64,000 bases of DNA from Kiloniellaceae bacterium (GTDB lineage Bacteria; Pseudomonadota; Alphaproteobacteria; Kiloniellales; Kiloniellaceae), in the NCBI GenBank assembly GCA_021776195.1, contig JAJFGK010000015.1:1-64000 (forward strand), read 5' to 3'. The notes beneath the pieces are model-generated. The model was given only the letters and a program-made list of their open reading frames with translations. It did no database searches and was not told where the DNA came from. Both the position numbers and the translations under genes were made by a program. This document shows positions 8,839 to 18,224 of this stretch, one piece after another. How positions within the stretch are numbered: the stretch's first letter is position 1; each line of letters starts with the position of its first letter.

Positions 8839-11800
8839 GCTCCGGTCTCCAATTGCACTTCAATGGTGAAACCGCGCCCGGCCTGCGCGGAGATCTGATA
8901 GACCCGAACGTCGATGGTCGCCGGGATCGAGACGAAGTCGGCCAGGATGTCGGCGTTCAGGTAGGTGTGCGTCGGGCCGGTCAGGCCGGTTACCGTGCGC
9001 AGCACGGCGCCGCCCGGCCCGTCGAGGATCTCCAGCTCGTAGACCTCGCTGTCCTCGTTCAGCGGCACCGTGCCGGAGCCGTCCAGCCAGCCGCCGCCGT
9101 GGCGCGTGCGGCGGACCCAGGTAAAGACCAGGTCGTTGGAGCCGTTCAGGGTCGCCGTAACGTGGGCCGGCGCCCAGGGCTTCTGGTCGTAGGCCAGATA
9201 GGTGAAGGACCGCGCCGGGGCCAGCTCCAGGGGCATGCCGTTGGTCGGGATCTTGTAAAGCTCGGTCCCGTTGATCCGGCTTGGCGCCATGGCCACGGCG
9301 CTGAGGTCGCCTCGGGCCAGCAGCAGGAAGATGTCGCCGACCGCGGTCGCGCCCATGATGGCGTCGGTGCCGCGGCGCCCGCGCAGCAGGACCGAAAGGC
9401 GCACCTTGTTGTCGCCCAGGTCGGTGACGTTCTGGAAGGAGACCACTTCGCCGGTGCCGTCGGGCTTGACCAGCATCGCCGTGTTGGCGCCGTTCAGCAT
9501 GTTGAGCGGGGTGGTCGTGGCCAGGGTCTCGAAACCCTCGACCATGGCGACCTCGAAGGAAGAGCCCGCCTCGGTCACGTGCGGCCGGTCGCTGGCAGGC
9601 GGCGCCAGGGTCACGACGCCCCAGGCGGCCGGATTGGACTGGCGGCCGATCGGCTCGAAATCGGTGTCGCCGAACAGCCGGTAGAGCAGTGCGCCGGGCC
9701 AGTCGCCGGCGCCGCTGAGCGGCGCGGCGCCCCACAGCAGCCGGCCGAAGGTCCGGTCGGTGGCATCGACGTCGCGCAGGATCGTCGAATTCAGCAGGAA
9801 GGCCTTGGACGGCCCCAGGTTCGGCACCTGCTGTGCGTTGATCCGGCCGGTGTCGGCGGTCACTTGGGGCTGGCTGTACTGCGCGAAGTCCTCGACCACC
9901 AGGGCCGTCTCGGTCGAGGAATCGGCGCCGATCGGGTTGGCCGTCATCAAGACCCGCTGGATCGAGCCGTCGTCGCGCTCCAGCAGCAGCGGGTCGCCGG
10001 GGTTGTATTGGGTCAGGGCGATCGGGCCGCGGCAATCGAAGACGGCGCGGCGATTCTCGGCCGCGGTCTGCTGGGCGACGGCCATGGCGCGGGCGGCGAC
10101 CGCGGTCATGGAGGCTTGGCGCAGGTTCAAGGTGACCTTGCGCCGGGTGTCGAGGGTGCGCGCGGCGGTCGGCAGGCGGTTGCGCTTGTAGGACTGCGAG
10201 CCCTCGGCATGGCCGTTATCGAAATCCCGGTAGTTGACGGTCACCATTTCGGGGATTTCGTGTTCCTGGGTGCGGCGCGGCCGCAGGGCGCGGCCGTCCT
10301 GGTCGACGATCAAGTCTTGCTCCCTAATCGTGCCGACGGTTGCCGATTGACGGTCCTTGAAGACCAGCTTAAAGCCCTCGTTAATGGGGTCGATGAAGTT
10401 GGCCTCCAGAAGCGGCTGGAGGAAGGTCTGGCCGTCTTCGTTGCCGCGCACCCAGGCGTCCTCGGTCCCGGAGACCCCGGTGACGTCGAAGCGCGCGGCG
10501 GGCATGCCCGAGGCCAGGCAGGTCTCGGCGATGATCTTCGAGCGCGCCACCGGCTGGCGCGCCGTGGCCCCGATGCGGGTTGCCTGGAAGGAGGAGCTGA
10601 CCGGCTTGACGCTATAGAGCGTGCGGCGCTCGTCATCCCACATGCCGTGGCCTGGATTGTTGATGATGCCGGGCGCTATCTGGTCGTTGATCAGGATCGC
10701 GCCGTCGGTCAGGTCCAGCATGGTGATGCGGACATTCGAAGCCTCGGGCCGCAGGTAGGCATAGGTCTGCCCGGCCAGGCGCTGCTGGGTCCCGCCGCCA
10801 CCCACCTCGGGCGGCGGCACGGTGGTCTTCCAAACCAGCCCAATGGTCGGCGACCACTTGAAGGCGACGGTGCGGGTCGGTGTGTGCAGCCGGGCAAAAG
10901 AGACCAGGGTGCGGTCGCTCGGATCGTAGGCCGCGTCGTTGCGGGATTGGCTGACACCGCCGCCCTGGCCGTCGAAATCGGCGGGCGCGTAACTGACGAC
11001 CTTCGCGAACTGCACCATGGTGCGAATCGGGTTAAGCGGCGATTCGATCGGCCCGTTGATCCGGACCTGCCAGATATCGATCGTTCCGGCCTGGGCGGCA
11101 TGGGCGACGACCCAGGCGACGCCGCTGCCGCGGCCGGCCTCGACGATGTTGCTGAAATAGGATCTCGGACCCGACAGGGGGTAGGGCTTGTGGCTCGCGT
11201 AGTGCTTCCCGAAGTCCAGGCCCTCGGAGTAGATGATGTTGATGAAGGTGTGATCGTCTATCGAAAAGAAGCCGTCCCGGTTCAGACAGACATAAATCTT
11301 CTCGGCCAGGAGCGGGGAGACCAGTGAGATCTGGACGCCGCGCCCGAGCGATTGGTCGTCGCGATTGCCGACGACCGTGAACTCTTTGGCCAGTGTGCCG
11401 GAATAGGGCTCGATCAGCTTGTTGGTGGCCTCGTCGCCGCGCGACCCGAAGAGGTTGCCCTCGTGATCGATCCCGGCCAGGTCGAAGTTGTTCTGGAAGA
11501 CGCCGGCCAGGGTCATGGTCTCCAGATCGACCACGCCATAGGCATCGGAGCTGTTGAAGATGTTGGCGTCGCCGATGTAGGCGCGGCGCAGATCGAAGTC
11601 GATCATTGCCATGCCGGAGTGGACATCGGCTCCGATCGGCCCGATGCCGACCGATGTCGTGGTAAAGACCGTCTCGCCGCCCGGCTCGAACTCGATCTCG
11701 GCGTCGATCTTGGGCAGCCGGTTGCCATAGTCCTTCAGCGGAATGTTGATCAGGGTGACGGTCGCCTCGCCCCGGAAGGCCGGCGCCCGGCCGACGCCGA

Positions 11801-12272
11801 CGTCGGCCTCGTAGTGCGGGCAGGGCCGCTGGTCGGGATCGCCGCGGTGAAAGAGGAAATTGACGCCCAGCTTCAGCGGCTTTTCGCCGTCGACGTCATA
11901 GACCGGCTTGTTGTCGAACCACATGCGCCGCAGCCGCACCGCGGCCGGGCCGCCAAAAGAGACCAGGGCGGTCATGAAGGCCTCTTCGGTGTGGGCGTCC
12001 TGGCCGCCGCCGAAGAGCCCTCCCTTGCCGCCGACCGATTCCGACCGCGTGACGATCTGCTTTTGGTTGCCTTTGAGCCAGACATAGTGGCCGCCGAGCT
12101 TGGGCGCGCCGAAGCTGTTCAGGATCGTGGCGCCGAAAGTTTGGCTCTGGACCTCCGGGTCGACGCGCGGCCCGAAGACGTCGTCCGGCGAGTCGGTCAG
12201 TGCCGCCTGGATGCCGACCGTCACCGCCGTGACGGCCAGGGAGATGGCGAGAGATACGGCGACTTCGGCCAT
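8835..12272 (-). CDS. Large tail-tip protein (GTA gp15 'megatron'-type)
   Basis: 1145 residues. It begins with a hydrophobic helix (VAVSLAISLAVTAVTVG) and continues with TFGATILNSFGAPKLGG, the typical opening of the phage tail-tip hub of the GTA type. The middle carries a phage-tail_3-like region (residues about 600-760; AETCLASGMPAARFDVTG, EMVTVNYRDF). The C-terminal end has fibronectin-like strands (APAHVTATLNGSNDL). In the Rhodobacter GTA this protein (about 1300 residues) forms the cell-contacting spike. Here it follows the NlpC/P60 gene, in the same order as the GTA, after a 127-bp gap that contains a long hairpin. The usual glycoside-hydrolase-like barrel is not obvious, and the protein is somewhat shorter. 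Confidence 0.85.
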   Translation of the reverse strand: MAEVAVSLAISLAVTAVTVGIQAALTDSPDDVFGPRVDPEVQSQTFGATILNSFGAPKLGGHYVWLKGNQKQIVTRSESVGGKGGLFGGGQDAHTEEAFMTALVSFGGPAAVRLRRMWFDNKPVYDVDGEKPLKLGVNFLFHRGDPDQRPCPHYEADVGVGRAPAFRGEATVTLINIPLKDYGNRLPKIDAEIEFEPGGETVFTTTSVGIGPIGADVHSGMAMIDFDLRRAYIGDANIFNSSDAYGVVDLETMTLAGVFQNNFDLAGIDHEGNLFGSRGDEATNKLIEPYSGTLAKEFTVVGNRDDQSLGRGVQISLVSPLLAEKIYVCLNRDGFFSIDDHTFINIIYSEGLDFGKHYASHKPYPLSGPRSYFSNIVEAGRGSGVAWVVAHAAQAGTIDIWQVRINGPIESPLNPIRTMVQFAKVVSYAPADFDGQGGGVSQSRNDAAYDPSDRTLVSFARLHTPTRTVAFKWSPTIGLVWKTTVPPPEVGGGGTQQRLAGQTYAYLRPEASNVRITMLDLTDGAILINDQIAPGIINNPGHGMWDDERRTLYSVKPVSSSFQATRIGATARQPVARSKIIAETCLASGMPAARFDVTGVSGTEDAWVRGNEDGQTFLQPLLEANFIDPINEGFKLVFKDRQSATVGTIREQDLIVDQDGRALRPRRTQEHEIPEMVTVNYRDFDNGHAEGSQSYKRNRLPTAARTLDTRRKVTLNLRQASMTAVAARAMAVAQQTAAENRRAVFDCRGPIALTQYNPGDPLLLERDDGSIQRVLMTANPIGADSSTETALVVEDFAQYSQPQVTADTGRINAQQVPNLGPSKAFLLNSTILRDVDATDRTFGRLLWGAAPLSGAGDWPGALLYRLFGDTDFEPIGRQSNPAAWGVVTLAPPASDRPHVTEAGSSFEVAMVEGFETLATTTPLNMLNGANTAMLVKPDGTGEVVSFQNVTDLGDNKVRLSVLLRGRRGTDAIMGATAVGDIFLLLARGDLSAVAMAPSRINGTELYKIPTNGMPLELAPARSFTYLAYDQKPWAPAHVTATLNGSNDLVFTWVRRTRHGGGWLDGSGTVPLNEDSEVYELEILDGPGGAVLRTVTGLTGPTHTYLNADILADFVSIPATIDVRVYQISAQAGRGFTIEVQLETGA

Positions 12273-12293
12273 TAGGGTTGCCTACGCAGTGAC

Positions 12294-12373
12294 GGCACCG
12301 GCCCACACCCCCTCCCGGCCACCCACAGCGTACAATCGAGTTGGGTGGCCGGGAGGGGGAGCGGGCCGGTGCC
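12294..12373. repeat. 31-bp near-perfect inverted repeat with 18-nt loop
   Basis: The arms are 12294-12324 and 12343-12373 and match at 29 of 31 positions. The left arm starts GGCACCGGCCC and the right arm ends GGGCCGGTGCC. This is by far the longest hairpin in the window. It fills the gap between two tail-tip genes that are in one operon, has no T-run on either side, and so is not a normal intrinsic terminator. It could attenuate or stabilise the late transcript. Confidence 0.85.
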
Positions 12374-12399
12374 GCGATGGCGAAGCCGATGGATCATTC

Positions 12400-12828
12400 C
12401 TAGGTCTCCAGGCCGGGAAACTGGAAGGCATGGGTGACGCGCCGGCGCCAATCCTTGTCGAAGACCTCCTCGATCGTCTGTCGCGCGCCCAGGCTGGCGT
12501 GAACCATGTGCGGCAGGCCATGGGCCTCGGTCAGGATCGCCGAATGGGTCGGGTTGATCTGGTCGCGCAGGAAGACCACGTCGCCGCGTGCCGCGCGCAG
12601 CGGGTTGATCTCGACCAGGTGGCGCCGGGCTTCCGCCAGCAGGGCCTCGGGGTCGGTCTGGCGGCCGTAGCCGTTGACGTCGAAGTCCGGCGCCACCAGG
12701 CCCAGGTCGCGGGCCACCAGCACGATCAGGCCGATGCAGTCGTGGCCGCCCGGCCCGCGGCCCTTGTCGATCCATTTGCGGTGAAGGAATTTGCGTGCCG
12801 AGGCCTCTATGTCTTGTCGGCTCGCCAT
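12400..12828 (-). CDS. NlpC/P60-family tail-tip peptidoglycan hydrolase
   Basis: 142 residues from the ATG at 12828; the open frame continues upstream, but that part overlaps the DUF2163 gene in another frame. The motif GGHDCIGLIVLVARDLGL gives the catalytic Cys31, and THSAILT gives His95; His107 or His110 (PHMVH) is a likely third residue. This matches the GTA gp14 peptidase, which opens peptidoglycan during DNA entry. It lies 2 bp after the DUF2163 gene and before the megatron gene. Confidence 0.88.
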   Translation of the reverse strand: MASRQDIEASARKFLHRKWIDKGRGPGGHDCIGLIVLVARDLGLVAPDFDVNGYGRQTDPEALLAEARRHLVEINPLRAARGDVVFLRDQINPTHSAILTEAHGLPHMVHASLGARQTIEEVFDKDWRRRVTHAFQFPGLET

Positions 12829-12830
12829 GG

Positions 12831-14495
12831 TCAGACCTGGAAGACCAGGGCTTTGCCGGGCGCGTCGGGCTCGCCCTTGAGATTCGCCACGTTGCCGAGC
12901 GGGAAATCCCTCGAGTTGGGAATCACGAAGGTGTTCAAACAATCCCCATCCCGCTGCTTGTCGCAGCCCAGGTGCATGCGAAAGGCATCGCCGGGCAGGA
13001 TTGGGAAGGGCGTCTGGTGCTTCAGCTCGACGGCCGGGAGGGCGGCGGTCTTGACCTCGGACAGCCAGCCGCTGTTCTGGCCGGTCTCCCAGGCGATCCC
13101 ACCGAAATCGAAGGCCGCGGCCGCCTGGAATCGGGGCGAAGTCAGGAGCGAGGGCGATATGGCGAAGGTCTTGCCGTCCTCGCCGCCGGCCTCGACCCAG
13201 GCCGCGGCCGTGAAGGCCTCGCGGGCGGCGAACCTGGCCGTGCCGTCTTGGGTCTCGGCGTCGATCGCCGTGGCGTAGGCCGGCTGTCCCACGGCGGCGT
13301 CGCCACCTTCGATGCACTCGTAGATCCGGTCCTCGAAGCGGAAGGAGGTGCCGCCGGCCTGGGCCCGATCGCGGATCAGCAGCGAGGTTGAATCGAAGGT
13401 GATGTCCTCGTTGCCCGATCCGCCGGGCGACGACCACTGGATGCCGATTCTAATCTTGCGCGTGCCCGAAGGCAGAACGCCATCGAACTCATGCCGGGTC
13501 CATGTCTCTATCGTGGCCGCCACGAAGCCGGTATCGAACAGGGTCGAAATAAGGGCAGAGGCCCCGTCCCGGGCCTCCAGGTAAACCCGCGCCCTTTCGT
13601 TTTCGATCTGCGCGAAGTCGGGCGCGTTCCTGAAGATCGAAAAGAGCGCGTCCGCGTCGCCGGCGTCGACGTTGGCCGCCACGAAATCGGTAGCCAGGGT
13701 CAGGTCGATGTCCTGGTGCAGTTGATGATTGTTGGAGTTGCCGCCGACCAGGAAATAGGTGCCTGAATGCGCCCGAACGTCGCCCCAGGCCGAAAGCGTG
13801 TTGATCTGACCGAAGGTGACGTTCCAGCCAGTCAGGTTGGTTGTGTTCGCGGTCTGTAAGCCGTCCGCCTCGAAACCCCCGTTGACCAGTCCGGCATCGA
13901 AGATCAGTTGGTCGCTGGCGGTCGGCACCCGGATGAAGTCGCCGACCGCATAGGTCGCGCCGTCCGCCCGCAGGGCCGGCTCGATCGGCACCCGGCAGTT
14001 GACCGGGTCGCCCAGGTCGACCCGGCAGCCCGCCGTGCGGACCTGGGCCAGCTCGGCCTTGAGATACTGGGTCAGCGCCCGCAGCTCGATCACGAAGCGC
14101 CCGGAGCCAACCTCGCGCACCTCGCCGAAGATCCCGGCGAAGGTCTCCTCCATGCCGCTGTCCGGGGTCTCGTAGTTGACCCGGAACAGCTCGACCTCGG
14201 CGCCGTCCAGCAGGCCCTTGGTGAAGACCTCTTCCGGCAGGTCGGTGGCGTTCAACAGGCCGATGATCTCAATGCCGTCGACCACCAGGTCGGACGCCGA
14301 CTCCAGGGCGGTGCGCGAGAAGCCGTTCGAGGCCTTGTAGATCTTGCCGCCGACTGTGAGATTCTCGTCGTGGCTGGTGAAGAGATGCTCGACCCCGTCG
14401 ACCCGGACGGCGCGCATGCAGAGCGCAATGGTCGGGGTGTCCGAGTTGATGCCCGTAGGGTGGGTCAGCCAGTCGCCTGTCGAGGGTTTTGGCAA
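12831..14495 (-). CDS. DUF2163 tail protein with an inserted carbohydrate-binding-like domain
   Basis: 554 residues. Residues 1-195 are the N-terminal DUF2163 domain (CRVDLGDPVNC). Residues 410-554 are the BR0599-type C-terminal domain with the conserved GCDKQRDGDC and NTFVIPN motifs. Between them, about 203-378, lies an extra domain beginning NGGFEADG and containing SGTYFLVGG and DITFDS. This has the look of a galactose-binding/CBM jelly roll. GTA gp13 relatives are about 300 residues and lack it. DUF2163 proteins form the hub beneath the tail tip, so the insert probably projects and binds surface sugars. Confidence 0.85.
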   Translation of the reverse strand: MPKPSTGDWLTHPTGINSDTPTIALCMRAVRVDGVEHLFTSHDENLTVGGKIYKASNGFSRTALESASDLVVDGIEIIGLLNATDLPEEVFTKGLLDGAEVELFRVNYETPDSGMEETFAGIFGEVREVGSGRFVIELRALTQYLKAELAQVRTAGCRVDLGDPVNCRVPIEPALRADGATYAVGDFIRVPTASDQLIFDAGLVNGGFEADGLQTANTTNLTGWNVTFGQINTLSAWGDVRAHSGTYFLVGGNSNNHQLHQDIDLTLATDFVAANVDAGDADALFSIFRNAPDFAQIENERARVYLEARDGASALISTLFDTGFVAATIETWTRHEFDGVLPSGTRKIRIGIQWSSPGGSGNEDITFDSTSLLIRDRAQAGGTSFRFEDRIYECIEGGDAAVGQPAYATAIDAETQDGTARFAAREAFTAAAWVEAGGEDGKTFAISPSLLTSPRFQAAAAFDFGGIAWETGQNSGWLSEVKTAALPAVELKHQTPFPILPGDAFRMHLGCDKQRDGDCLNTFVIPNSRDFPLGNVANLKGEPDAPGKALVFQV

Positions 14496-14498
14496 GGC

Positions 14499-15152
14499 TC
14501 AGCCCTCCTTGATCATTTCGAGAACGATCGAGGGGATTTCCGCCTGCTTGCCCTTGCGCTGGGACGAGACCCACTTGTCGTCGCGAAAGTTCACCAGCAC
14601 GTCGAACTCGCAGGCCGCGGAGACGACCAGGCCGTTGGCCGGCGACGTGCCGAAGGTGACGATCCCGGTGTCGAGATCGATCTGATATTCGCCGGCGCCG
14701 GCGCCGGGCGGAATCAGGTTGCCGTCCACCAGGACAGAAACCGTGCCGGCGACCGGGTGGCGGATGATCACGTCCTGGAAGGCACCCGATGGCAGTATCC
14801 AGCGGTTGACGATTTGAAAGACCTTAGTGACACCGTCGCCTGTGCCAATCACGCCGCTGCTGGCGACCGGATCGGCCGGGTCGCCGATTTCGAAGTCGTC
14901 CGGTGGCCGGAAGAGAAAACCGGCGCCGGCCCCGCGCGCGACGTGGAAGAACCGCTTGACCAGGTCCAGCTCGGCTTCGCTGCTGATCCCGTAGGAGATA
15001 TCCCACTCGCCGCCGGGCTGTGACCAGTTGACGATCCTGACGACCTTGCCGGACTTCAGCTCTTGCTTGGTGGTCGAGTAGGTTGGACCGCCGCGGGCGC
15101 CCTGTTCGATGTCGGTCGGCAAGCGGTCCAGGAGGATCGGCATAAAGGCCAT
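14499..15152 (-). CDS. DUF2460 distal tail protein (GTA gp12-like)
   Basis: 217 residues, the typical length. Motifs of the family are visible: a GPTYSTT region at the start, ISYGISSEAELDLVKRFFHVARG, and FLFRPPDDF. DUF2460 proteins form the distal tail ring between tube and hub. The start overlaps the tape-measure stop (TGATG), and the DUF2163 gene starts 3 bp after its stop. The gene order is that of GTA genes 11-12-13-14-15. Confidence 0.9.
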   Translation of the reverse strand: MAFMPILLDRLPTDIEQGARGGPTYSTTKQELKSGKVVRIVNWSQPGGEWDISYGISSEAELDLVKRFFHVARGAGAGFLFRPPDDFEIGDPADPVASSGVIGTGDGVTKVFQIVNRWILPSGAFQDVIIRHPVAGTVSVLVDGNLIPPGAGAGEYQIDLDTGIVTFGTSPANGLVVSAACEFDVLVNFRDDKWVSSQRKGKQAEIPSIVLEMIKEG

Positions 15153-18100
15153 CAGTTGCGCCTCATCTGTCGGTTGGCGATCGCCAGGGCGCGGGAGGCC
15201 TCGCGCGGCGCGGCGCGCAGGAAGCCCGGCGTGTCGTCGCCGCCATAGACCAGGTTGATCGTGGTGTCGCCTTCGCGAACCACCTGGCGGCTGTCGTCGG
15301 TGGAGGTATCGCCGCCGGCGCCGCGGCCGTTGAAGGGCCGCAGGGCGGTGCCGCGCGAGAGGCCCTCGAATTGGGCCTGCTGTTCGGGGGTCAGGACGAT
15401 CAGCTCCTCGCCGGGGCTCACGGCCAGGAAGATGCCGCGGCTGTCGCGTCCGGCGTTGACCGGAATGCCGGTACTGGAGTCCACGGTCAGGCGCAGGCCA
15501 TCGGCGGCGGCGAAGGTCGGCACGAAGCTTTCGGTGCCAAAGCCGGTCAGCGGATTGCCGGTGGTGTTGAGCGGGCCGGCGCCGCCCCCGAAGCTGATGC
15601 CGCCAAGCGCCGCGCCCAGAACGCCCGAGACTACCTGGCCGACGATCGCGCCCTTGCCCCCGCCGCCGCCAATCGAGCTGGCCAGGAACTGCGCGGCGAT
15701 CGAGGCATCGCCGAAGGCGCTCACCAGGCCGTTGGTGGCCAGGGTCTGGGCCTCGGTGGCGGCCAGGGTGGTCTTGCCGAAGATCTCGACCGCCTCGCCG
15801 CCGCCAGCCAGGGACTGCCCAAAGGCGTCGGACCCTTGGCCGAAAATCGAACCGGTGTCGAAGTCGAGCTGGCCGCCGGCCTCGGCCGGGTTAAAGAGCG
15901 AATCGATGCCAAAGTCGATGCCGCCAGGAATGCCCGGCAAGCCTGCCCCGGCCCCCGATCCGGGGCCGCCGCCGGTCACCGTGACGCTGGCCGCCTCGAT
16001 CGTGACCCTGTTAGCCTGAATGGCCTGGTCCTGGCCGGTCGGGTCGGCGCCGGGGAAAAGGTCCCCCAGCGCGCCCAGGAGCGGCCCCGTGATCAGTTGC
16101 CGCACCCCAAAGCGCACCCCGGCCTCGGCGACCTCCAGGGCGGCGGCCTTCAGGTCGGTGGACTGGCCGGTCAAGAGGTTGACAATGCCGTCCTCGATCC
16201 CCTCGACCGCCTCGCGGGTGGCGTTCTCGATCTGGCTGGCGACGTCCTCGATCTCGCGCTGCATCTTCAGGATCGCGCGGCGGAAGCCGTCGATCGCGCT
16301 GGTCGAGTTGTCCAGCACAGCGATCTCCATGTCGCGGAACTCGCGGGCGAACTCTTCAGCGGTTATTCTGCCTTCATCGCGGAGCCCGCGTAGCTTGGCG
16401 ATGCCCTTTTCGAAATCGAGTCGTGGACCCTTGATCCTATCCAAGATCGCGCCGGCCAGGTCGCTCTCTTCGGTCAGATCGCGCACCGCGGCGACCTGCC
16501 CGCGCAGGGCGGCAGTCTCGGCTTCGGTCATGACGATGCCCTGCTCGCGCAGCTCGTTCAGCCGGCCCAGGACTTCGGCCTCGATCTCCCGTTCACGCGG
16601 CAGCAGCCGGGCAAGGTCGAGTTGCTCGAAGAGTTGCCGGTTCAGTTCCTGCACGGGATCGGTCGCCGCGCGGTAGCGCTCGAAGAGCGTGTCTTGGAGG
16701 CGGATCTCTTCTTCCGCGCTCAGGTTCAAGAACTCCGCGGCGCGCGCCAGGTCGCGCTTGACGGTCTGGTATTCCCGCGTCGCGGCGATCACAGGGTCCA
16801 CGGCGTCCAGCACCTGCAGGAAGGGCTCGCGAACGTTGGTCTCCAGCGCCGTCTTCAGGGCATTGAAGCCGGCCGTGTCAACCAGTCCGCCATTCTTGCC
16901 GGTTTGCAGGGTCTTCAGGCCCTCTTCCAGCTCCTTCTGCGCCGCAAAGATCGGGTCGAGGTCCCGGCGCAGATCCTCAAAGTCGTCGATCTGATTTTGA
17001 GAGAGTGGCCGATTGCGCCTTCCGCCCGGCGAAGCCGCCGTATCCTCCGGTGGCACGGGAATGGTGACGGCTGTATCACTGGCGGCGAGCGCCTCGCGCA
17101 CCCGCCGGCCGATTGGCCCGGCGATCAGCCCGGCTGGGCCACCTTGAATATCCACCGAAAGGCCTTGGAGAAAGCGGCCGAAATCTTCTTGGGCACTGTT
17201 GAGCGCCGCCGCCAAGCGCCCGATCTCCTCCACGCCGGCCGCGGCGGCCAAGGCGATCGCCGCAATGGCCTCGGCGATGAAGGTGAGCCCGGATTTGAAA
17301 TTTTCGCTCTCGACGACAAGCCGCAGCTCGTCGACCGTCTCCACCAGGTCTTCAGTCACCGCGGTCTGGCGCGCCGTCTGGCCAACCGAGCGGAACAGCG
17401 AATTAGAGACCTGGGTCATCGCCTGTTCGACGGTGCGCGGAATACGATTGAACTCCGCCTCCAATGTCGGGGCCTGTGTGAGCAGCGCATCCAGCACCTT
17501 CTCGGCGGTAAGCTCGCCTTCCTCGCCGAGGCGCTTGAGATCGGCGATCGATACATCCATGCCGTCGGCGATCGCCTGGGCCAGGCGAATGATATTCTCC
17601 CGAACCGAGCGCAGTTCGTCGCCGGCCAGGACTGTGGAACCGATGCCCTGCGCAAACTGCTGCAAACCGGCGGCCGCCGAGACGGCCGTCGAGCCGGAGA
17701 TCGCAACCGATTGGGTGACCGCTTCCGTGATGGTCAGCAGCTCGCTCTGCGAAAAGCCAAGTTCCGCCGAACCCCGTGCAAGCTTGGAGTAGAGGTCCAC
17801 CGTTTTTTCAAACTCGCCGCGGACGTCCTGGGCGACGTCGAACAGCGCGCGCTCGATTGCGACGAGCTGGCCGGTGCCTTCTGTGACTAGGCGCAGCCGC
17901 GCCTGGAGCCGGTTCGAAGCGTCCGCGGTTCGGATGAAGGCCTCGGCACCCTGCAGCAACTCACGCACCACCAAGGCGCCGCCCAGGGCCACGAAGGCGC
18001 TTCTCAGGGAGAGAACCGAGGTGCGAGTCCGCCTTATAGACCGGTTCGTCCGAACGGCCGCCCGATCGGTAAAGCCGAGACCCGACGCCGCGTCAACGGC

Positions 18101-18220
18101 GCTGCGGGCAAGACGGTCCGATTCGACGCGCAGCTTGGCCATCTCGTCGCGGGAGACCTGCACCGTTCCGACCAGGCCATCATTCGTGGCGGTGATTTCT
18201 AGGTTTAGGCTGAGCGTCAT
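15152..18220 (-). CDS. Tape measure protein
   Basis: 1022 residues. Residues about 70-290 are the tape-measure N-domain (VVRELLQGAEAF, LVTEGTGQLVAIER, FSQSELLTITEAV, GDELRSVREN). A hydrophobic helix (FIAEAIAAIALAAAAG, near 312-328) follows, then long helices with repeated charged heptads, and a glycine-rich C-terminal part. It sets tail length; using about 0.15 nm per residue, a tail near 150 nm would be expected, by inference. It is placed directly after the tail assembly chaperone frame, as in lambda-like and GTA phages. Confidence 0.92.
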   Translation of the reverse strand: MTLSLNLEITATNDGLVGTVQVSRDEMAKLRVESDRLARSAVDAASGLGFTDRAAVRTNRSIRRTRTSVLSLRSAFVALGGALVVRELLQGAEAFIRTADASNRLQARLRLVTEGTGQLVAIERALFDVAQDVRGEFEKTVDLYSKLARGSAELGFSQSELLTITEAVTQSVAISGSTAVSAAAGLQQFAQGIGSTVLAGDELRSVRENIIRLAQAIADGMDVSIADLKRLGEEGELTAEKVLDALLTQAPTLEAEFNRIPRTVEQAMTQVSNSLFRSVGQTARQTAVTEDLVETVDELRLVVESENFKSGLTFIAEAIAAIALAAAAGVEEIGRLAAALNSAQEDFGRFLQGLSVDIQGGPAGLIAGPIGRRVREALAASDTAVTIPVPPEDTAASPGGRRNRPLSQNQIDDFEDLRRDLDPIFAAQKELEEGLKTLQTGKNGGLVDTAGFNALKTALETNVREPFLQVLDAVDPVIAATREYQTVKRDLARAAEFLNLSAEEEIRLQDTLFERYRAATDPVQELNRQLFEQLDLARLLPREREIEAEVLGRLNELREQGIVMTEAETAALRGQVAAVRDLTEESDLAGAILDRIKGPRLDFEKGIAKLRGLRDEGRITAEEFAREFRDMEIAVLDNSTSAIDGFRRAILKMQREIEDVASQIENATREAVEGIEDGIVNLLTGQSTDLKAAALEVAEAGVRFGVRQLITGPLLGALGDLFPGADPTGQDQAIQANRVTIEAASVTVTGGGPGSGAGAGLPGIPGGIDFGIDSLFNPAEAGGQLDFDTGSIFGQGSDAFGQSLAGGGEAVEIFGKTTLAATEAQTLATNGLVSAFGDASIAAQFLASSIGGGGGKGAIVGQVVSGVLGAALGGISFGGGAGPLNTTGNPLTGFGTESFVPTFAAADGLRLTVDSSTGIPVNAGRDSRGIFLAVSPGEELIVLTPEQQAQFEGLSRGTALRPFNGRGAGGDTSTDDSRQVVREGDTTINLVYGGDDTPGFLRAAPREASRALAIANRQMRRN

Positions 18221-18224
18221 ATGT

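Noticed and set aside
8853..11327. 824-codon frame antisense to the megatron gene
   Set aside because: A GC-rich mirror of a real gene; composition is Gly/Arg/Val/Asp-rich with no domain, while the minus-strand frame has clear tail-protein motifs.
12829..13437. Upstream extension of the NlpC/P60 gene
   Set aside because: The extra 203 codons are an Arg/Gly/Asp-rich shadow of the DUF2163 gene; the family starts at 12828.
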